DNA of 64,000 nucleotides from Paraburkholderia panacisoli (GCF_008369935.1 NZ_VTUZ01000023.1:62001-126000), one strand, 5' to 3'; shown: positions 1-8,891, counted from the first letter of the stretch. Translations and numbers: made by a program. Notes: generated by a model not told the origin, from the letters alone.

Positions 1-10
1 AACCGACGAC

Positions 11-1018
11 TCAAAACCCTTCGAGAACGATCTTGCCGCGCGCGCGATTGCTCTCGATGAGCGCGTGCGCGCGCCGCAGGTTGTCGGCGTTGATCGCCCC
101 TAAATGCGTGCCGAGTGTCGTACGCAGCGTGCCCGCATCGATCAGCGCGGCGATGCGCTCCAGGATCTCGTGCTGGCGGATCATATCCGGCGTCTCGAAC
201 AAAGACCGCGTGAACATCAGTTCCCAGTGCAGCGAGATCGCCTTCAACTTGAGCGGCATCGCGTCGAGCGTTTTCGGATCGTCGATGACGCCGAGCCTGC
301 CTTGTGGCGCGAGCACCTCGACGATCTGGGGATAGTGCGCCTCGGTATGTGTGAGGCTCGCGACATAGCGCACCTGCGCAACGCCGATCCGGCTCAGCTC
401 TTCTTTCAGCGGGCGCGTGTGATCGATGACGTCGTGCGCCCCCAGATCACGAACCCATTCTTGCGTCTGCGGCCGTGATGCCGTGGCGATCACGCGCAGC
501 TTCGTCAGTTGCCGCGCGAGCTGAGTGAGGATCGAGCCGACGCCGCCGGCCGCGCCGATGATCAGGAGCGCATCGCCGTCGCCCCCGCCCTCGGCGACGC
601 AGAGGCGATCAAAGAGCAGTTCCCAGGCCGTGACTGAGGTGAGCGGCAACGCGGCGGCGTGCGCGTCATCGATCGTGGTGGGTTGATGACCGGCGATGCG
701 CTCGTCGACCACGCCGTACTCGGCATAGGCGCCGGGGCGGGTGATGGAGCCCGCGTAAAACACGTCGTCGCCGACCTTGAACAGCGTGACGGCCGCGCCG
801 ACGGCTTCGACCGTCCCGGCGGCGTCCCACCCAAGCAGGCGCGGCGAGTCGCCGAGCATCCCCGCACGGACCTTGGTGTCGACGGGGTTCACGGCGATGG
901 CGCGAATCTTCACGAGCAGATCGTGCGGACCCGGCTCGGGCTTCGGCAATTCTGTTTCGTAGAGTGCGCGCGGATCTTCGATCGGCAGCCCGTGCTGGTC
1001 ATAAACGATGGCTTTCAT
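11..1018 (-). CDS. Zinc-independent MDR oxidoreductase (quinone oxidoreductase-like)
   Basis: A 335-residue medium-chain dehydrogenase/reductase. The N-terminal GroES-like part carries the usual NPVDTKVRAG and LGWDAAGTVEAVG stretches. The Rossmann part has the NAD(P)-binding GAAGGVGS motif. No cysteine-rich structural-zinc lobe or catalytic zinc ligands are visible, so it fits the quinone/enone reductase branch. The open frame extends upstream to 1183, but homology starts at MKAIVYDQHG (ATG at 1018) and the upstream codons overlap the divergent regulator promoter. It lies back to back with a LysR gene, its likely regulator. The substrate is inferred to be an electrophilic carbonyl compound or quinone. 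Confidence 0.85.
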   Translation of the reverse strand: MKAIVYDQHGLPIEDPRALYETELPKPEPGPHDLLVKIRAIAVNPVDTKVRAGMLGDSPRLLGWDAAGTVEAVGAAVTLFKVGDDVFYAGSITRPGAYAEYGVVDERIAGHQPTTIDDAHAAALPLTSVTAWELLFDRLCVAEGGGDGDALLIIGAAGGVGSILTQLARQLTKLRVIATASRPQTQEWVRDLGAHDVIDHTRPLKEELSRIGVAQVRYVASLTHTEAHYPQIVEVLAPQGRLGVIDDPKTLDAMPLKLKAISLHWELMFTRSLFETPDMIRQHEILERIAALIDAGTLRTTLGTHLGAINADNLRRAHALIESNRARGKIVLEGF

Positions 1019-1139
1019 CTGTGTTGCTGGCGTCCTGTTCGCGAATGAGCCGCTTTGGCGACTCGGAAATTGTTTTAATGATGCGTTGCACCTGCAGTTC
1101 GAAAAACGGGGAAAATCGGGTAATACTTTCACTACAGGA

Positions 1140-2099
1140 ATGAAAATGATCCGGTTCGACGACCTGGCGCTGTTCGTGCGCACCGCCGCGCTCGGCAGCT
1201 TCTCGAACGCCGCCCGCGAAGCGGACCTGCTGCCAGGCCAGGTCAGCGCAGCAATTCAGCGGCTCGAGCGCGAGCTCGACGTTCGTTTGTTCGCGCGCTC
1301 GACGCGCAGCTTGCGGCTTACTGCCCAAGGCGACGAATATCTGCCGTACGCGAAGCAGGTGCTCGCGACATTGCAGGAGGGCCGGGAGTGCCTGCATGGC
1401 GCGGCGGATGCGCTGCAGGGGCTGTTGCAGATCGCCGCGCCGTCGGATCTTGGCCGCAATGTTCTGCTGCCTTGGATCACTGCGTTTCGCGAGGCGCATC
1501 CGAAGCTGCTGGTGCGGCTCTTTCTGTCCGATCAACTGACCGACATGTTTCGTGATCCGGTCGAGATCGCCATCCGCTACGGCCGCGCCGATAACGCCAG
1601 CTACGTCGCGTTGCCGCTTGCCAGCGACAATCGGCGTGTGCTCGTCGCGTCGCCCGCTTATCTGCAACGGCATGGCCGGCCGCGCACGCCGGACGAACTG
1701 GCAGAACACCACTGCCTGCTCTATGTCCTGGGCGGCCGTGTCTACGACAAGTGGGTGTTCCCCGTGAGGGGCGAACTCTGCCAGATCGCCGTCGCCGGGT
1801 CGCTCTTTTGCGACGACGCGGACGTGGTACGGCGCTGGGCGGTCGAGGGCCAGGGTATCGCATACAAATCGTGGCTCGACGTGTGCGCAGACGTGCGGGC
1901 GGGCCGACTCGAAGTGCTGATGCCCGAGCAGCCCGGCGAGGCTGCGCCGCTGAATCTGATCTGCGCGCATCGCAAGCAGTTCCTTCCGGCGATCCGGCAA
2001 CTGCATGAAATGCTGAAGGAGCGCGTATCGCTGCTAACAGCGCTGTCGCCGACGTACGGGGCTCAAAGCGTCTCTCAGTATGACTGTCATGAAGAGTAG
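1140..2099 (+). CDS. LysR-family transcriptional regulator
   Basis: 319 residues, normal LysR length. The N-terminal winged helix (residues 3-62, IRFDDLALFVRTAALGSFSN, AAIQRLERELDVRLFARSTR) is followed by a periplasmic-binding-like effector domain. The ATG at 1140 follows an A-rich stretch with AGGA just upstream (ACAGGAATG). The frame is open back to 1008, but that would run over the divergent promoter. It is divergent from the MDR reductase across about 120 bp and probably controls it. Its 3' end overlaps the SUI1 gene by 20 bp. Confidence 0.88.
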   Translation: MKMIRFDDLALFVRTAALGSFSNAAREADLLPGQVSAAIQRLERELDVRLFARSTRSLRLTAQGDEYLPYAKQVLATLQEGRECLHGAADALQGLLQIAAPSDLGRNVLLPWITAFREAHPKLLVRLFLSDQLTDMFRDPVEIAIRYGRADNASYVALPLASDNRRVLVASPAYLQRHGRPRTPDELAEHHCLLYVLGGRVYDKWVFPVRGELCQIAVAGSLFCDDADVVRRWAVEGQGIAYKSWLDVCADVRAGRLEVLMPEQPGEAAPLNLICAHRKQFLPAIRQLHEMLKERVSLLTALSPTYGAQSVSQYDCHEE

Positions 2100-2451
2100 T
2101 TCGAAAAGCGGCCTTGTCTATTCCACCGATGGCGGGCGGATGTGTCCCGAATGCCGACGCGTGCTCGCGGAATGTGTCTGCAAGGCGGCCGCCAGGACAC
2201 TACCAGCAGGCGATGGCGTAGTGCGAGTGACTCGCGAAACCAAGGGCCGGGGCGGGAAGAGCGTGACGCTCGTTAAAGGTCTGGCGCTCGATTCTCTTGC
2301 GTTGGCCTCGCTAGGCAAGCATTTGCGCGCGGCCTGCGGTTCTGGTGGGACGGTCAAGAATGGCGTGATTGAAGTGCAGGGTGACCATTGCGAGCGGGTC
2401 ATCGAAGCGTTGAAAAAGTACGGTTACAGCGCGAAGCGAGCCGGGGGCTAA
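2080..2451 (+). CDS. yciH: SUI1/eIF1-like translation factor (YciH family)
   Basis: 123 residues. The C-terminal SUI1 fold is clear: VTRETKGRGGKSVTLVKGL, then LGKHLRAACGSGGTVKNG and VIEALKKYGY. Bacterial YciH proteins bind the ribosome and affect start-codon fidelity. A cysteine-rich N-terminus (CPECRRVLAECVC, residues 18-30) may bind a metal. The start at 2080 overlaps the preceding LysR gene by 20 bp, and ATG at 2089 is an alternative. The overlap suggests co-transcription with the regulator but no functional link is evident. Confidence 0.85.
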   Translation: MTVMKSSSKSGLVYSTDGGRMCPECRRVLAECVCKAAARTLPAGDGVVRVTRETKGRGGKSVTLVKGLALDSLALASLGKHLRAACGSGGTVKNGVIEVQGDHCERVIEALKKYGYSAKRAGG

Positions 2452-2649
2452 GCGCTTCAACGTGCGGCGGCGCTCGCTATCAGTTAAGCGGACCGCGTGC
2501 GGCCGTCAAATCGGCGCGCGCATGGGTCGCCGATCAAGCAGCCCCGCGGCCGTTTGGCATTGGAAACCGGCGCGCTAGTCGACAAACGCACAGTCACATT
2601 GTGTCGGGGTAAGTCCGTATGGGTGACGGCCTGCAAGTCGCGTAATTTC

Positions 2650-2671
2650 TGGTCTTACCACGGTTTGACCG
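2650..2671. promoter_or_regulatory. Tandem FadR/GntR-type operators
   Basis: Two perfect inverted repeats abut: TGGTCTTACCA (2650-2660) and CGGTTTGACCG (2661-2671), both of the GGT-N3-ACC type bound by FadR-subfamily GntR regulators. They end 8 bp before the proposed start codon (2680) of the adjacent GntR gene, so autoregulation is the natural reading. They overlap where a ribosome-binding site would be; none is obvious. Confidence 0.6.
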
Positions 2672-2679
2672 CACCCATT

Positions 2680-3405
2680 ATGCAAATTATTCGGCAGGAA
2701 GAAGACAGTAAGGGCTTTGAAAAAGTCTTCTCATTCCTTCGCGACCTTCTTCTGGAAGGCGAGATCCAGCCCGGCGACAAGCTCATCCCGGAGCGTGATC
2801 TCGCGCTGAAACTGGGCGTCAGCCGACCCGTCGTGCGTGAAGCATTGAGGGCGCTCGCGATGATCGGCGCCGTCGAAATTCGCGAGCGCGTCGGCACCAT
2901 CGTGCGGCGCCCGGACATATCGACTCTCGGAGAGTTTTTCGCGTTTGCGCTCGCCCAGGAAAAAGACGTGGTCGAGGACGTCATGGAAGCGCGTATCGCC
3001 ATCGAATGCCAGTCCATCCGGCTCGCGTGCCGGCGCGCCACGCTCGCCGATCTGGAGCGGCTGCGCGCCGCGCTCGATCAGATCGAGGCAACGGTCGATC
3101 AGCTCGAACTAGGCAGCCAGGCGGATTTCGAGTTTCACGCCGCGCTGGTGCAGGCAGGTGGCTCGAAAACCTTGATGAATCTGCACAGCACGGTCGCTGC
3201 GCTACTGATGCATTCGCATCGGAATCGCCGTGAAACGGTTCAACTCCATCCGGATATCAAGTCGCGTGTCATAGCGGATCACCGCCGGATTTTTCAGGCA
3301 TTGGTCGAGCGCGACGAACAGGCCGCCGATCAGATTTTGCGCGAGCATTTCCGCATCGGCGACGAGTACCGGCATAAAGCCGCGACCGAATGGCAGTCTT
3401 CCTGA
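2680..3405 (+). CDS. FadR-subfamily GntR transcriptional regulator
   Basis: 241 residues from ATG 2680 (MQIIRQEEDSKGFEKVF). The N-terminal GntR winged helix reads IQPGDKLIPERDLALKLGVSRPVVREALRALA. The C-terminal helical FCD domain has the metal/ligand histidine pattern (FEFHAALVQAGG, ADHRRIFQAL, REHFRIGDEYR). The frame is open upstream to 2497, but homology and the operator pair at 2650-2671 favour 2680. Fifty-five bp upstream of the dehydrogenase/ABC transporter/kinase cluster, it is probably the local repressor, released by the substrate or a pathway intermediate. Confidence 0.88.
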   Translation: MQIIRQEEDSKGFEKVFSFLRDLLLEGEIQPGDKLIPERDLALKLGVSRPVVREALRALAMIGAVEIRERVGTIVRRPDISTLGEFFAFALAQEKDVVEDVMEARIAIECQSIRLACRRATLADLERLRAALDQIEATVDQLELGSQADFEFHAALVQAGGSKTLMNLHSTVAALLMHSHRNRRETVQLHPDIKSRVIADHRRIFQALVERDEQAADQILREHFRIGDEYRHKAATEWQSS

Positions 3406-3460
3406 ACGAGAGGCGCGTCCGCGCTTTCATCATTCTCAAAAGAGCTTAGAAGAGGATTCA

Positions 3461-4363
3461 ATGTCACAAAGCACAGCGTTGAGTACGGTGGGTTTTATTG
3501 GCTTGGGTACGATGGGGCGCGAAATGGCCTTGAATCTCATGAAGGCCGGCATGACGGTGGGCGTATTCGACGTCCGCCGTGAAGCAGTCGAAGAGTTGGC
3601 TGCGCTGGGCGCCTACGCGGCCAGCAGCGCGGCTGATGCCGCGCGGAGCGCGGACGCGGCCATCACCATGCTGCCCAATACACCCGACGTGGAAGCGGTG
3701 GTGCTCGGTGAACATGGACTCCTTGCCAATCCGCCGGCTGGTCGTTTGCTGATCGATATGAGCACCATTGCGCCGGTCGCAGCGCGCCGGATGCACGCGC
3801 AATGCGCAGCGCAAGGAATCGAGTATGTCGATGCACCGGTGTCGGGCGGCCCCATCGGCGCGAAGAACGCCACGCTGACGATCATGGCCGGCGGGACAGC
3901 CCAGGCGTTCGAGACCGCATTGCCTTTCTTCAAGGCAATGGGCACTACCGTCACTCACGTCGGCGCGAGCGGCGCGGGACAAACAGTCAAGCTGTGCAAT
4001 CAACTGATTTGCGGCATCAACATCCAGGCGATCTGCGAAGCGCTCGCGCTCGGCCGCGCTTCCGGCGTGGATCTCAAGCAGTTGCGCGAGGTGCTGATGG
4101 GCGGCTCGGCTGCATCGTGGATGATGGACAAACTCGCCCCCGCCATGATCGATGGCGAGGTCGCGGCAGGCTTCCGGATCGATCTGATGCTCAAGGATCT
4201 GCGTCTGGTCCAGGAACAGGCGCACGCGCTCAACGTGCCGCTGCCGGCTTCGTCCCTGGTGACGAATCAATATCTGGATGCGGTCGCGCACGGCGAAGGA
4301 CGCAACGGAAATCAGGCATTGTTTCGCGTCTACGACCGCATGACGGCTCAAACATCCTGCTAG
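3461..4363 (+). CDS. NAD(P)-dependent beta-hydroxyacid dehydrogenase (HIBADH family)
   Basis: 300 residues, standard for the 3-hydroxyisobutyrate / tartronate-semialdehyde / threonate dehydrogenase family. The nucleotide-binding GFIGLGTMGREMALNL lies at residues 11-26. The substrate-binding DAPVSGGPIGAKNATLTIM is near residues 124-142, and the catalytic-lysine motif GAGQTVKLCNQL near 171-182. Oxidises a beta-hydroxy acid or reduces the matching semialdehyde. It follows AGAAGAGGA and opens the cluster that includes the ABC transporter. The exact substrate cannot be fixed from sequence; a sugar-acid-like compound fits the RpiB and ribokinase-like partners. Confidence 0.85.
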   Translation: MSQSTALSTVGFIGLGTMGREMALNLMKAGMTVGVFDVRREAVEELAALGAYAASSAADAARSADAAITMLPNTPDVEAVVLGEHGLLANPPAGRLLIDMSTIAPVAARRMHAQCAAQGIEYVDAPVSGGPIGAKNATLTIMAGGTAQAFETALPFFKAMGTTVTHVGASGAGQTVKLCNQLICGINIQAICEALALGRASGVDLKQLREVLMGGSAASWMMDKLAPAMIDGEVAAGFRIDLMLKDLRLVQEQAHALNVPLPASSLVTNQYLDAVAHGEGRNGNQALFRVYDRMTAQTSC

Positions 4364-4394
4364 TCCGCCGCTTCGCACATCGCTCTCTTCCGCA

Positions 4395-5075
4395 ATGACG
4401 AATCTTGATTTTTCCGCCGTACTGACGCACTGGCCAGAACTGATCAACGGGGCGCTCCTGTCACTGGCCCTCGCAGTCGCGGCGACGATGTTGGGCTTTC
4501 TCATCGGCACCCTGTGCGCTATAGGCCGCCGTAGCGCACACAGTGCGATTTCCTCCGCCTGTGGCGCATATGTCGAAGCAATACGCAATACGCCATTGCT
4601 CGTTCAGATCTTCCTCGTGTATTTCGGTTTGTCGAGTATGGGCTTGCGGCTGTCCGCGATCACCGTGGCGATTCTTGCGCTGGTCATCAACGTAGGCGCA
4701 TACGCGGCAGAGATCATGCGCGCGGGCTTCGACTCGATACAGCGCGGCCAGATCGAGGCTGCCGAATGTCTCGGCTTGTCGCGCTTTCAGGTCTACAGCC
4801 ATGTCATTCTGCTGCCGGGCCTGGAGCGTGTTTATCCGGCGCTGACGAGTCAGTTCGTGCTGATGATGCTCGCTTCGTCGGTGTGCTCGCAGATCTCGGC
4901 GGAGGAGTTGACCGCAGTCGCGAACTACGTGCAGTCCGAAACCTATCGGCCGCTGGAGACGTATCTGGTCGTCGCGGTGGCTTATGTGCTGCTGTCGCTG
5001 CTGATGAGAATAGGCTTTTGGGCGCTGGGGACATGGTTGTTTCCGCGTCGCAGAAAGCTCGGTACCCCGCTTTAA
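4395..5075 (+). CDS. Polar amino-acid-type ABC transporter permease 1
   Basis: 226 residues with about five hydrophobic segments, typical of HisM/GlnP-type permeases. The EAA coupling loop reads EAAECLGLSRFQVYSHVILLPG (split by the membrane-domain fold) around residues 120-141. It forms a heteromeric pore with the next gene. It starts 31 bp after the dehydrogenase and ends 24 bp before permease 2. The substrate is inferred to carry a carboxylate, as usual for this transporter family. Confidence 0.9.
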   Translation: MTNLDFSAVLTHWPELINGALLSLALAVAATMLGFLIGTLCAIGRRSAHSAISSACGAYVEAIRNTPLLVQIFLVYFGLSSMGLRLSAITVAILALVINVGAYAAEIMRAGFDSIQRGQIEAAECLGLSRFQVYSHVILLPGLERVYPALTSQFVLMMLASSVCSQISAEELTAVANYVQSETYRPLETYLVVAVAYVLLSLLMRIGFWALGTWLFPRRRKLGTPL

Positions 5076-5099
5076 GCGCATTCCATACAGGGATAGAAA

Positions 5100-5780
5100 A
5101 TGCCTGGACACTTGAACGTCAATCATGTGGAATTTCTGATCGACGGTGCGCTCTGGACGGTTGTGCTCTCGCTCGTGGCGTTGATCGGTGGAGGACTGCT
5201 CGGCTTCGTCGTGGCGCTTGCGCGCATATCGCCTCGTGATACCGTGCGGATCGTAGCCACCGGTTACGTGCAACTGATACAGGGCACGCCGCTGCTGGTC
5301 ATCATGTTCGTTACTTATTTTGGTTTGCCAACCATTGGCGTCACCATTTCTCCACTCGTCGCGGCGGGCGCGTCTCTCACGCTCAATGTCAGCGCGTATC
5401 TTGGCGAGATCTGGCGCGGCGCGATCGAATCCGTACCGAAGCCGCAGTGGGAAGCAGCGGAATGTCTCGCACTGAGTCGCACGCAGCGGATGTTCAGAGT
5501 GATTCTTCCACAGGCGGTCAAGATCGCCACGCCTCCGACAGTTGGCTTCACGGTTCAGATCATCAAGAACACGTCGCTGGCGTCAGTGGTGGGTTTCGTC
5601 GAACTCGCGCGTTCAGGGCAAATCATCAATAATTCCCTGTTCCAGCCGTTTATCGTCTATCTGATCATCGCCGCTGTTTATTTCTGTTTGTGTTACCCGA
5701 TCTCGCGTCTTAGCCGCTCGCTCGAACGTCGCACCGGATTTGCGCGGGCTTTGAAATTGGAGGCAATCGCGCATGACTGA
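5100..5780 (+). CDS. Polar amino-acid-type ABC transporter permease 2
   Basis: 226 residues, same family and length as its partner. The EAA loop WEAAECLALSRTQRMFRVIL sits near residues 117-136 and is followed by the expected NTSLASVVG segment. It overlaps the ATPase gene by 8 bp, so translation is probably coupled. Inner-membrane half of the importer. Confidence 0.9.
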   Translation: MPGHLNVNHVEFLIDGALWTVVLSLVALIGGGLLGFVVALARISPRDTVRIVATGYVQLIQGTPLLVIMFVTYFGLPTIGVTISPLVAAGASLTLNVSAYLGEIWRGAIESVPKPQWEAAECLALSRTQRMFRVILPQAVKIATPPTVGFTVQIIKNTSLASVVGFVELARSGQIINNSLFQPFIVYLIIAAVYFCLCYPISRLSRSLERRTGFARALKLEAIAHD

Positions 5781-6576
5781 ATTTCCTCAGCCGGTCGAAG
5801 GACAACAGCTTCCAGTTACCGGTTCTTCCGCAGTCGTCTCTCATACTGCACATCCGGTTGTCGTAGTCAAGAACGTGCATAAGAGCTTCGGGGCGACCAC
5901 GGTTTTAAGCGGTGTCAACTTCGAAGTAGGTCGCGGCACGGTGACCGTCATCATCGGTCGCAGTGGGTCGGGAAAGAGCACGGCGTTGCGATGCATCAAT
6001 CGTCTCGAAGCAATCGATCATGGTGAGATCACGGTGTGCGGCCATCGCGTCGACGATCCCGGCGTATCGCTCAAGGCGCTACGGTTGGATGTCGGAATCG
6101 TATTTCAGCAATACAACCTGTTTCCGCATCTAACGGTCGAGGAGAACATCACGCTCGCGCCACGCCTCGCCAAGTCGGTGCCGAAGGGGCAGGCGCGCGA
6201 ACTGGCGCGGGAAGCCATCAAACGGGTGGGACTCGCCGAAAAGGCCGATCACTATCCGGAGCAATTGTCGGGCGGTCAACAGCAACGCGCTGCGATAGCT
6301 CGATCGCTGGCCATGGAACCGAAGGTGATGTTGTTCGACGAAGTCACCTCGGCACTCGATCCGCAATTGACAGGCGAAGTCTTGCGGGTCATCGAAGACC
6401 TTGCCGCCGGTGGCATGACCATGATCATGGTGACGCACGAAATGGGCTTCGCGCGCAGCGTGGCCGATCAAGTCCTGTTTATGCATCAAGGACGGGTCTG
6501 GGAGCGGGGCGGCCCCGAAATCATGCGGGCGCCCGGGTCGGCGGAACTGCAGCAATTCCTCGGCAGCGACCTATAG
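5773..6576 (+). CDS. Polar amino-acid-type ABC transporter ATPase (GlnQ/HisP-like)
   Basis: 267 residues. Walker A GRSGSGKST at 62-70, Q-loop FQQYN at 111-115, signature LSGGQQQR at 165-172, Walker B KVMLFDE at 184-190, then the DEVTSALDP form common in GlnQ-type ATPases. About 28 extra N-terminal residues precede the usual start, so ATG usage further in is possible. The cytoplasmic motor of the importer formed with the two permeases and the binding protein at 6668. Confidence 0.92.
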   Translation: MTEFPQPVEGQQLPVTGSSAVVSHTAHPVVVVKNVHKSFGATTVLSGVNFEVGRGTVTVIIGRSGSGKSTALRCINRLEAIDHGEITVCGHRVDDPGVSLKALRLDVGIVFQQYNLFPHLTVEENITLAPRLAKSVPKGQARELAREAIKRVGLAEKADHYPEQLSGGQQQRAAIARSLAMEPKVMLFDEVTSALDPQLTGEVLRVIEDLAAGGMTMIMVTHEMGFARSVADQVLFMHQGRVWERGGPEIMRAPGSAELQQFLGSDL

Positions 6577-6667
6577 CGCATTGGCGCGGAATGTGCGCCT
6601 GCGCTGATCAGATTAAGAAGGTCAGAACCAAATTCACATTCGATATCAATCAGGAGACCGTAGTATC

Positions 6668-7462
6668 ATGAGAAGAAATAGTTCGCTTGCCCTTGCCGCA
6701 CTGGCAGTCTGCCTCTTCGGAACGGGCGTGAGCGCCGCGCGCGCAGACGTGCTCGATGACATCTCGAAGGCCAAGGAGATCCGTATCGCAACCGATCTCG
6801 CCATCCCGCCATCGGGAATGATGGACGCGAGCATGAAGCCTATCGGGTCGGACGTCGAAACCGCGCAATTGCTCGCGAAGGACTGGGGAATGAAGCTCGA
6901 TTTCGTGCAGACAACAGGCGCGACTCGCATTCCGAATCTGCAGACCGGCAAGGCGGACATCGCCATCTCGACCCTGTCGGTGACGCCTGAACGAGCCAAG
7001 GTTATCGACTTTTCGAAACCGTACGCGGTGCTGGAGTCCGTCGTCGGCGGACGCACAGACGTGCCGGTTCATAGCATCGACGATCTGAAGGGCAGAACCG
7101 TCTGTGTCACGCGGGGCACGACCCAGGACGTCGAATTGACGCAGATCTCAAGGGACAAAGGCTTCCAGGTGGCCCGGTACGACGACGATGCGACGGACGT
7201 GACCGCGGCGGTGAGCGGTCAGTGTGACCTCATTGCCACGTCGCTCACAATCGTCAACCAGATCACGAAGAAGACCCCCGACCGTCCTTTCGAGAAGAAG
7301 GTCGTACTGCATGTGTTCGATCTTGCAATCGGCGTGAAGAAAGGGGAGCCGCAGTTGCTTGCCAGGCTCAACGAATGGATTGCCGTCAATTTGAAGAACG
7401 GCAAGCTCAACGCGATTTACAAGAAGTATCACGGTAACGATCTTCCTCCTCAAATGCGTTAA
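6668..7462 (+). CDS. Periplasmic substrate-binding protein (PAAT family)
   Basis: 264 residues. Signal peptide of about 26 residues (MRRNSSLALAALAVCLF..., cut after ARA). The mature protein has the type II binding fold with TLSVTPERAKVIDFSKPYA, whose arginine normally grips the ligand alpha-carboxylate in this family. Good upstream AGGAG. Placed last in the transporter block and followed by the RpiB/ribokinase-like genes, so the ligand may be a sugar-derived hydroxy or amino acid rather than a standard amino acid (inference). Confidence 0.9.
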   Translation: MRRNSSLALAALAVCLFGTGVSAARADVLDDISKAKEIRIATDLAIPPSGMMDASMKPIGSDVETAQLLAKDWGMKLDFVQTTGATRIPNLQTGKADIAISTLSVTPERAKVIDFSKPYAVLESVVGGRTDVPVHSIDDLKGRTVCVTRGTTQDVELTQISRDKGFQVARYDDDATDVTAAVSGQCDLIATSLTIVNQITKKTPDRPFEKKVVLHVFDLAIGVKKGEPQLLARLNEWIAVNLKNGKLNAIYKKYHGNDLPPQMR

Positions 7463-7532
7463 GCAGGTGCCGTCAGCAGTTGGCGCGCGCGTGGCACGCC
7501 ATGGAGTTCAATATCACAACAAGGAGCATGGG

Positions 7533-7985
7533 ATGCGCATCGTAATCGGTTCGGATCACGCGGGATGGTCGTTGAAATCCGCGGTGATCGGCCATATCAA
7601 TTCACTTGGGCACGAGGTGAGCGACGTCGGTGGATTTAGCGATACACCGGTCGATTTTCCGGATATTGCGCAACTGTTGACCAGGGAAATCCTGGCGGGG
7701 CGCGCTGATCGCGGAATCATGGTGTGTGGCACCGGTGTCGGCGCATCGATTGCCGCGAACAAGATCCGGGGCATCCGCGCGGCCGTTTGCCACGATGTGC
7801 ACTCGGCGCATCAATCTGTCGAGCACGATGACGTCAATGTTATGTGTCTGGGTGCGCAAATCGTCGGCGCATGGCTCGCAACCGACCTGATCGATGCGTT
7901 TCTCGCTGCTGAATTTTCGACGGACGAAGATTTTCGCCGCCGTGTGGAAAAGCTCAATGCCCTCGAGCAAAGCCTGCATGGCTGA
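7533..7985 (+). CDS. RpiB/LacAB-family sugar-phosphate isomerase
   Basis: 150 residues from ATG 7533, preceded by AAGGAG at 7521-7526; the longer frame from 7467 lacks homology. The start MRIVIGSDHAGWSLK and GIMVCGTGVGASIAANK are diagnostic of ribose-5-phosphate isomerase B/LacAB enzymes, and the CGTG cysteine is the usual catalytic base. The 15 bp gap to the kinase gene points to one transcript. In many catabolic clusters RpiB homologues isomerise tetrose or pentose phosphates of a dedicated pathway, which is more likely here than housekeeping ribose metabolism. Confidence 0.87.
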   Translation: MRIVIGSDHAGWSLKSAVIGHINSLGHEVSDVGGFSDTPVDFPDIAQLLTREILAGRADRGIMVCGTGVGASIAANKIRGIRAAVCHDVHSAHQSVEHDDVNVMCLGAQIVGAWLATDLIDAFLAAEFSTDEDFRRRVEKLNALEQSLHG

Positions 7986-8000
7986 ACCCGGAGAGAAAGC

Positions 8001-8891
8001 ATGAAGCGAGGTCACGTTGTCGTGCTCGGTAGCGTCAATACCGATCTCGTCCTGCGTTGTGCTGCATTGCCCGTTGGCGGACAAACCGTGAATGGCTCGG
8101 ACTTTCGTCGGCTGCCAGGCGGAAAGGGCGCCAATCAAGCCGTGGCGGCCGTGCGCTTCATTGGCGCGGTTGGTTCGGACGAGTCCGGTCGTGATGCGCG
8201 TGCCAACCTCAGCGCCGAAGGAATCGATATCCGGCATTTGAAGGAGGTGAGTGGCGTAGCAACAGGGACCGCCATGATTCTCGTCGATGATTCAAGCGGG
8301 CAGAATTGCATCGCGCTGTATGAAGGCGCCAATGCGCATGTCGATATCGAACTTGTCGACTGCGCCGCTGCTGATATCGAGTCGGCAGCGCTTCTCGTGT
8401 GTCAGCTCGAGACGCCTCAGGCAGCAACGCTTCATGCTGCACGAATCGCGCGCGACGCGGGTGTGACAGTCTTGCTGAATCCGGCACCGGCCGTGCCGCT
8501 CGATACGGAACTGCTCGAACTCGTCGACGTGCTGGTTCCAAACGAAAGTGAGGCAATGGTACTGGCAGGTCAGACGGCGTCCGATTCTTTCGATCCCGAT
8601 CGGGTGCTCGATGCGCTGCATATGACGGGCGTGCGTGCCGCACTGGTCACGCTGGGCGCACAGGGCGTGCTGTACAGCGATGGCGTTGCACAGCTTCGAT
8701 GTCAGGCGTATGCCGCACATGCGGTCGACACTTCGGGCGCGGGCGATGCGTTCATTGGCGCGTTCGGTGCGGCGCTTGTCTCAGGCAAACCACTCGAACG
8801 TGCGATTGACTTTGCACAGCGCGCGGCATCGATCAGTGTGACTCGGCATGGTGCGATGGCATCGCTGCCTTATAAGTATGAAATCGACTAA
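8001..8891 (+). CDS. Ribokinase-like PfkB-family carbohydrate kinase
   Basis: 296 residues. PfkB hallmarks: GSVNTDLVLRC at the N-terminus, GGKGANQAVAA, and the ATP/catalytic site VDTSGAGDAFIGAF near residues 240-253 with the catalytic aspartate. Compared with RbsK the segment between GGKGANQAVAA and RFIGAVGSD is about seven residues short: the usual ARLGAD-type linker is missing, an apparent in-frame deletion. Whether the enzyme is active is therefore uncertain. It ends the catabolic cluster and presumably phosphorylates the sugar upstream of the RpiB-like isomerase. Confidence 0.82.
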   Translation: MKRGHVVVLGSVNTDLVLRCAALPVGGQTVNGSDFRRLPGGKGANQAVAAVRFIGAVGSDESGRDARANLSAEGIDIRHLKEVSGVATGTAMILVDDSSGQNCIALYEGANAHVDIELVDCAAADIESAALLVCQLETPQAATLHAARIARDAGVTVLLNPAPAVPLDTELLELVDVLVPNESEAMVLAGQTASDSFDPDRVLDALHMTGVRAALVTLGAQGVLYSDGVAQLRCQAYAAHAVDTSGAGDAFIGAFGAALVSGKPLERAIDFAQRAASISVTRHGAMASLPYKYEID

